A stretch of 5,742 nt of DNA from positions 1 to 5,742 of the forward strand of contig DOKV01000191.1 in the NCBI GenBank assembly GCA_003510765.1, read 5' to 3'. Positions 5,644 to 5,742 of the stretch are shown here, one piece after another (positions within the stretch are counted from its first letter, which is position 1; every line of letters starts with the position of its first letter). Position numbers and translations under genes: made by a program. This DNA comes from Clostridiaceae bacterium. GTDB taxonomy: Bacteria; Bacillota; Clostridia; Clostridiales; Clostridiaceae. The notes beneath the pieces were generated by a model. The model was not told where the DNA came from, ran no database searches, and worked only from the letters and a program-made list of their open reading frames with translations.

Positions 5644-5742
5644 ATGGCCGATTATGCCAAGGTGGTGGTTCCTGGAACCCCCATCACAAAATCTAATTTC
5701 AAAATGGTCAGTAAAGAGGGGCGGTTCTTTCTGCCTAAAAAT
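5644..5742 (+). CDS. Partial CDS, N-terminus resembling RusA-family Holliday junction resolvase
   Basis: Only the first 33 codons are inside the window and the frame runs off the 3' end without a stop. The start is well supported by AAGGAGG at 7 nt and an upstream promoter. The visible protein has a short beta strand, then VVPGTPITKSNFK (about residues 8-20), then GRFFLPKN. A strand followed by a PGxPxxK turn is the pattern I associate with the start of RusA-family endodeoxyribonucleases (often fIPGxPvxKgR), which cut Holliday junctions. The conserved catalytic acidic residues lie beyond the window, so the family call rests on one short motif. RusA genes are frequently prophage-derived, but nothing else here indicates a phage. 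It is divergent from tsaD. Confidence 0.5.
   Translation, partial: MADYAKVVVPGTPITKSNFKMVSKEGRFFLPKN

Overview
The window looks like chromosomal DNA of an anaerobic low-to-mid-GC Firmicute, probably class Clostridia. The evidence is strong AGGAGG-type ribosome binding sites, compact rho-independent terminators, a class A flavodiiron protein (an O2/NO-detoxifying enzyme typical of anaerobes), and an HtrA protease with the long charged cytoplasmic N-terminus seen in Firmicutes. The species cannot be named from the sequence alone.

Layout. Positions 1-395 carry no convincing gene but hold two sets of degenerate direct repeats, ending in a good ribosome binding site for a plus-strand flavodiiron protein (396-1619). 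A long hairpin terminator (1754-1809) separates it from the convergent minus-strand gene for an HtrA-type serine protease (about 1812-3161). Upstream of htrA, on the same strand but behind its own terminator (3309-3333), lies a two-gene unit. It consists of tsaD (4343-5377, tRNA t6A synthesis) followed with no spacing by a membrane-anchored alpha/beta-hydrolase-fold protein (3344-4342). From about 5400 to 5640 there is a divergent promoter region: a minus-strand promoter serves tsaD and a plus-strand promoter serves a gene starting at 5644 that runs off the end. The visible N-terminus of that gene resembles RusA-family Holliday junction resolvases.

How the genes relate. They do not form one pathway. 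The flavodiiron protein is a stress-defence enzyme, HtrA is an envelope quality-control protease, and TsaD is tRNA housekeeping. The most unusual gene is the hydrolase coupled to tsaD. It keeps the alpha/beta-hydrolase layout, but the nucleophile, acid, base and oxyanion-motif columns all seem to hold non-catalytic residues, which suggests a membrane-tethered pseudoenzyme. The tsaD leader is also unusual. The well-placed Shine-Dalgarno sequence serves a 27-codon upstream ORF that is in frame with tsaD and separated from it by a single amber codon, while the annotated tsaD start itself has only a poor ribosome binding site.
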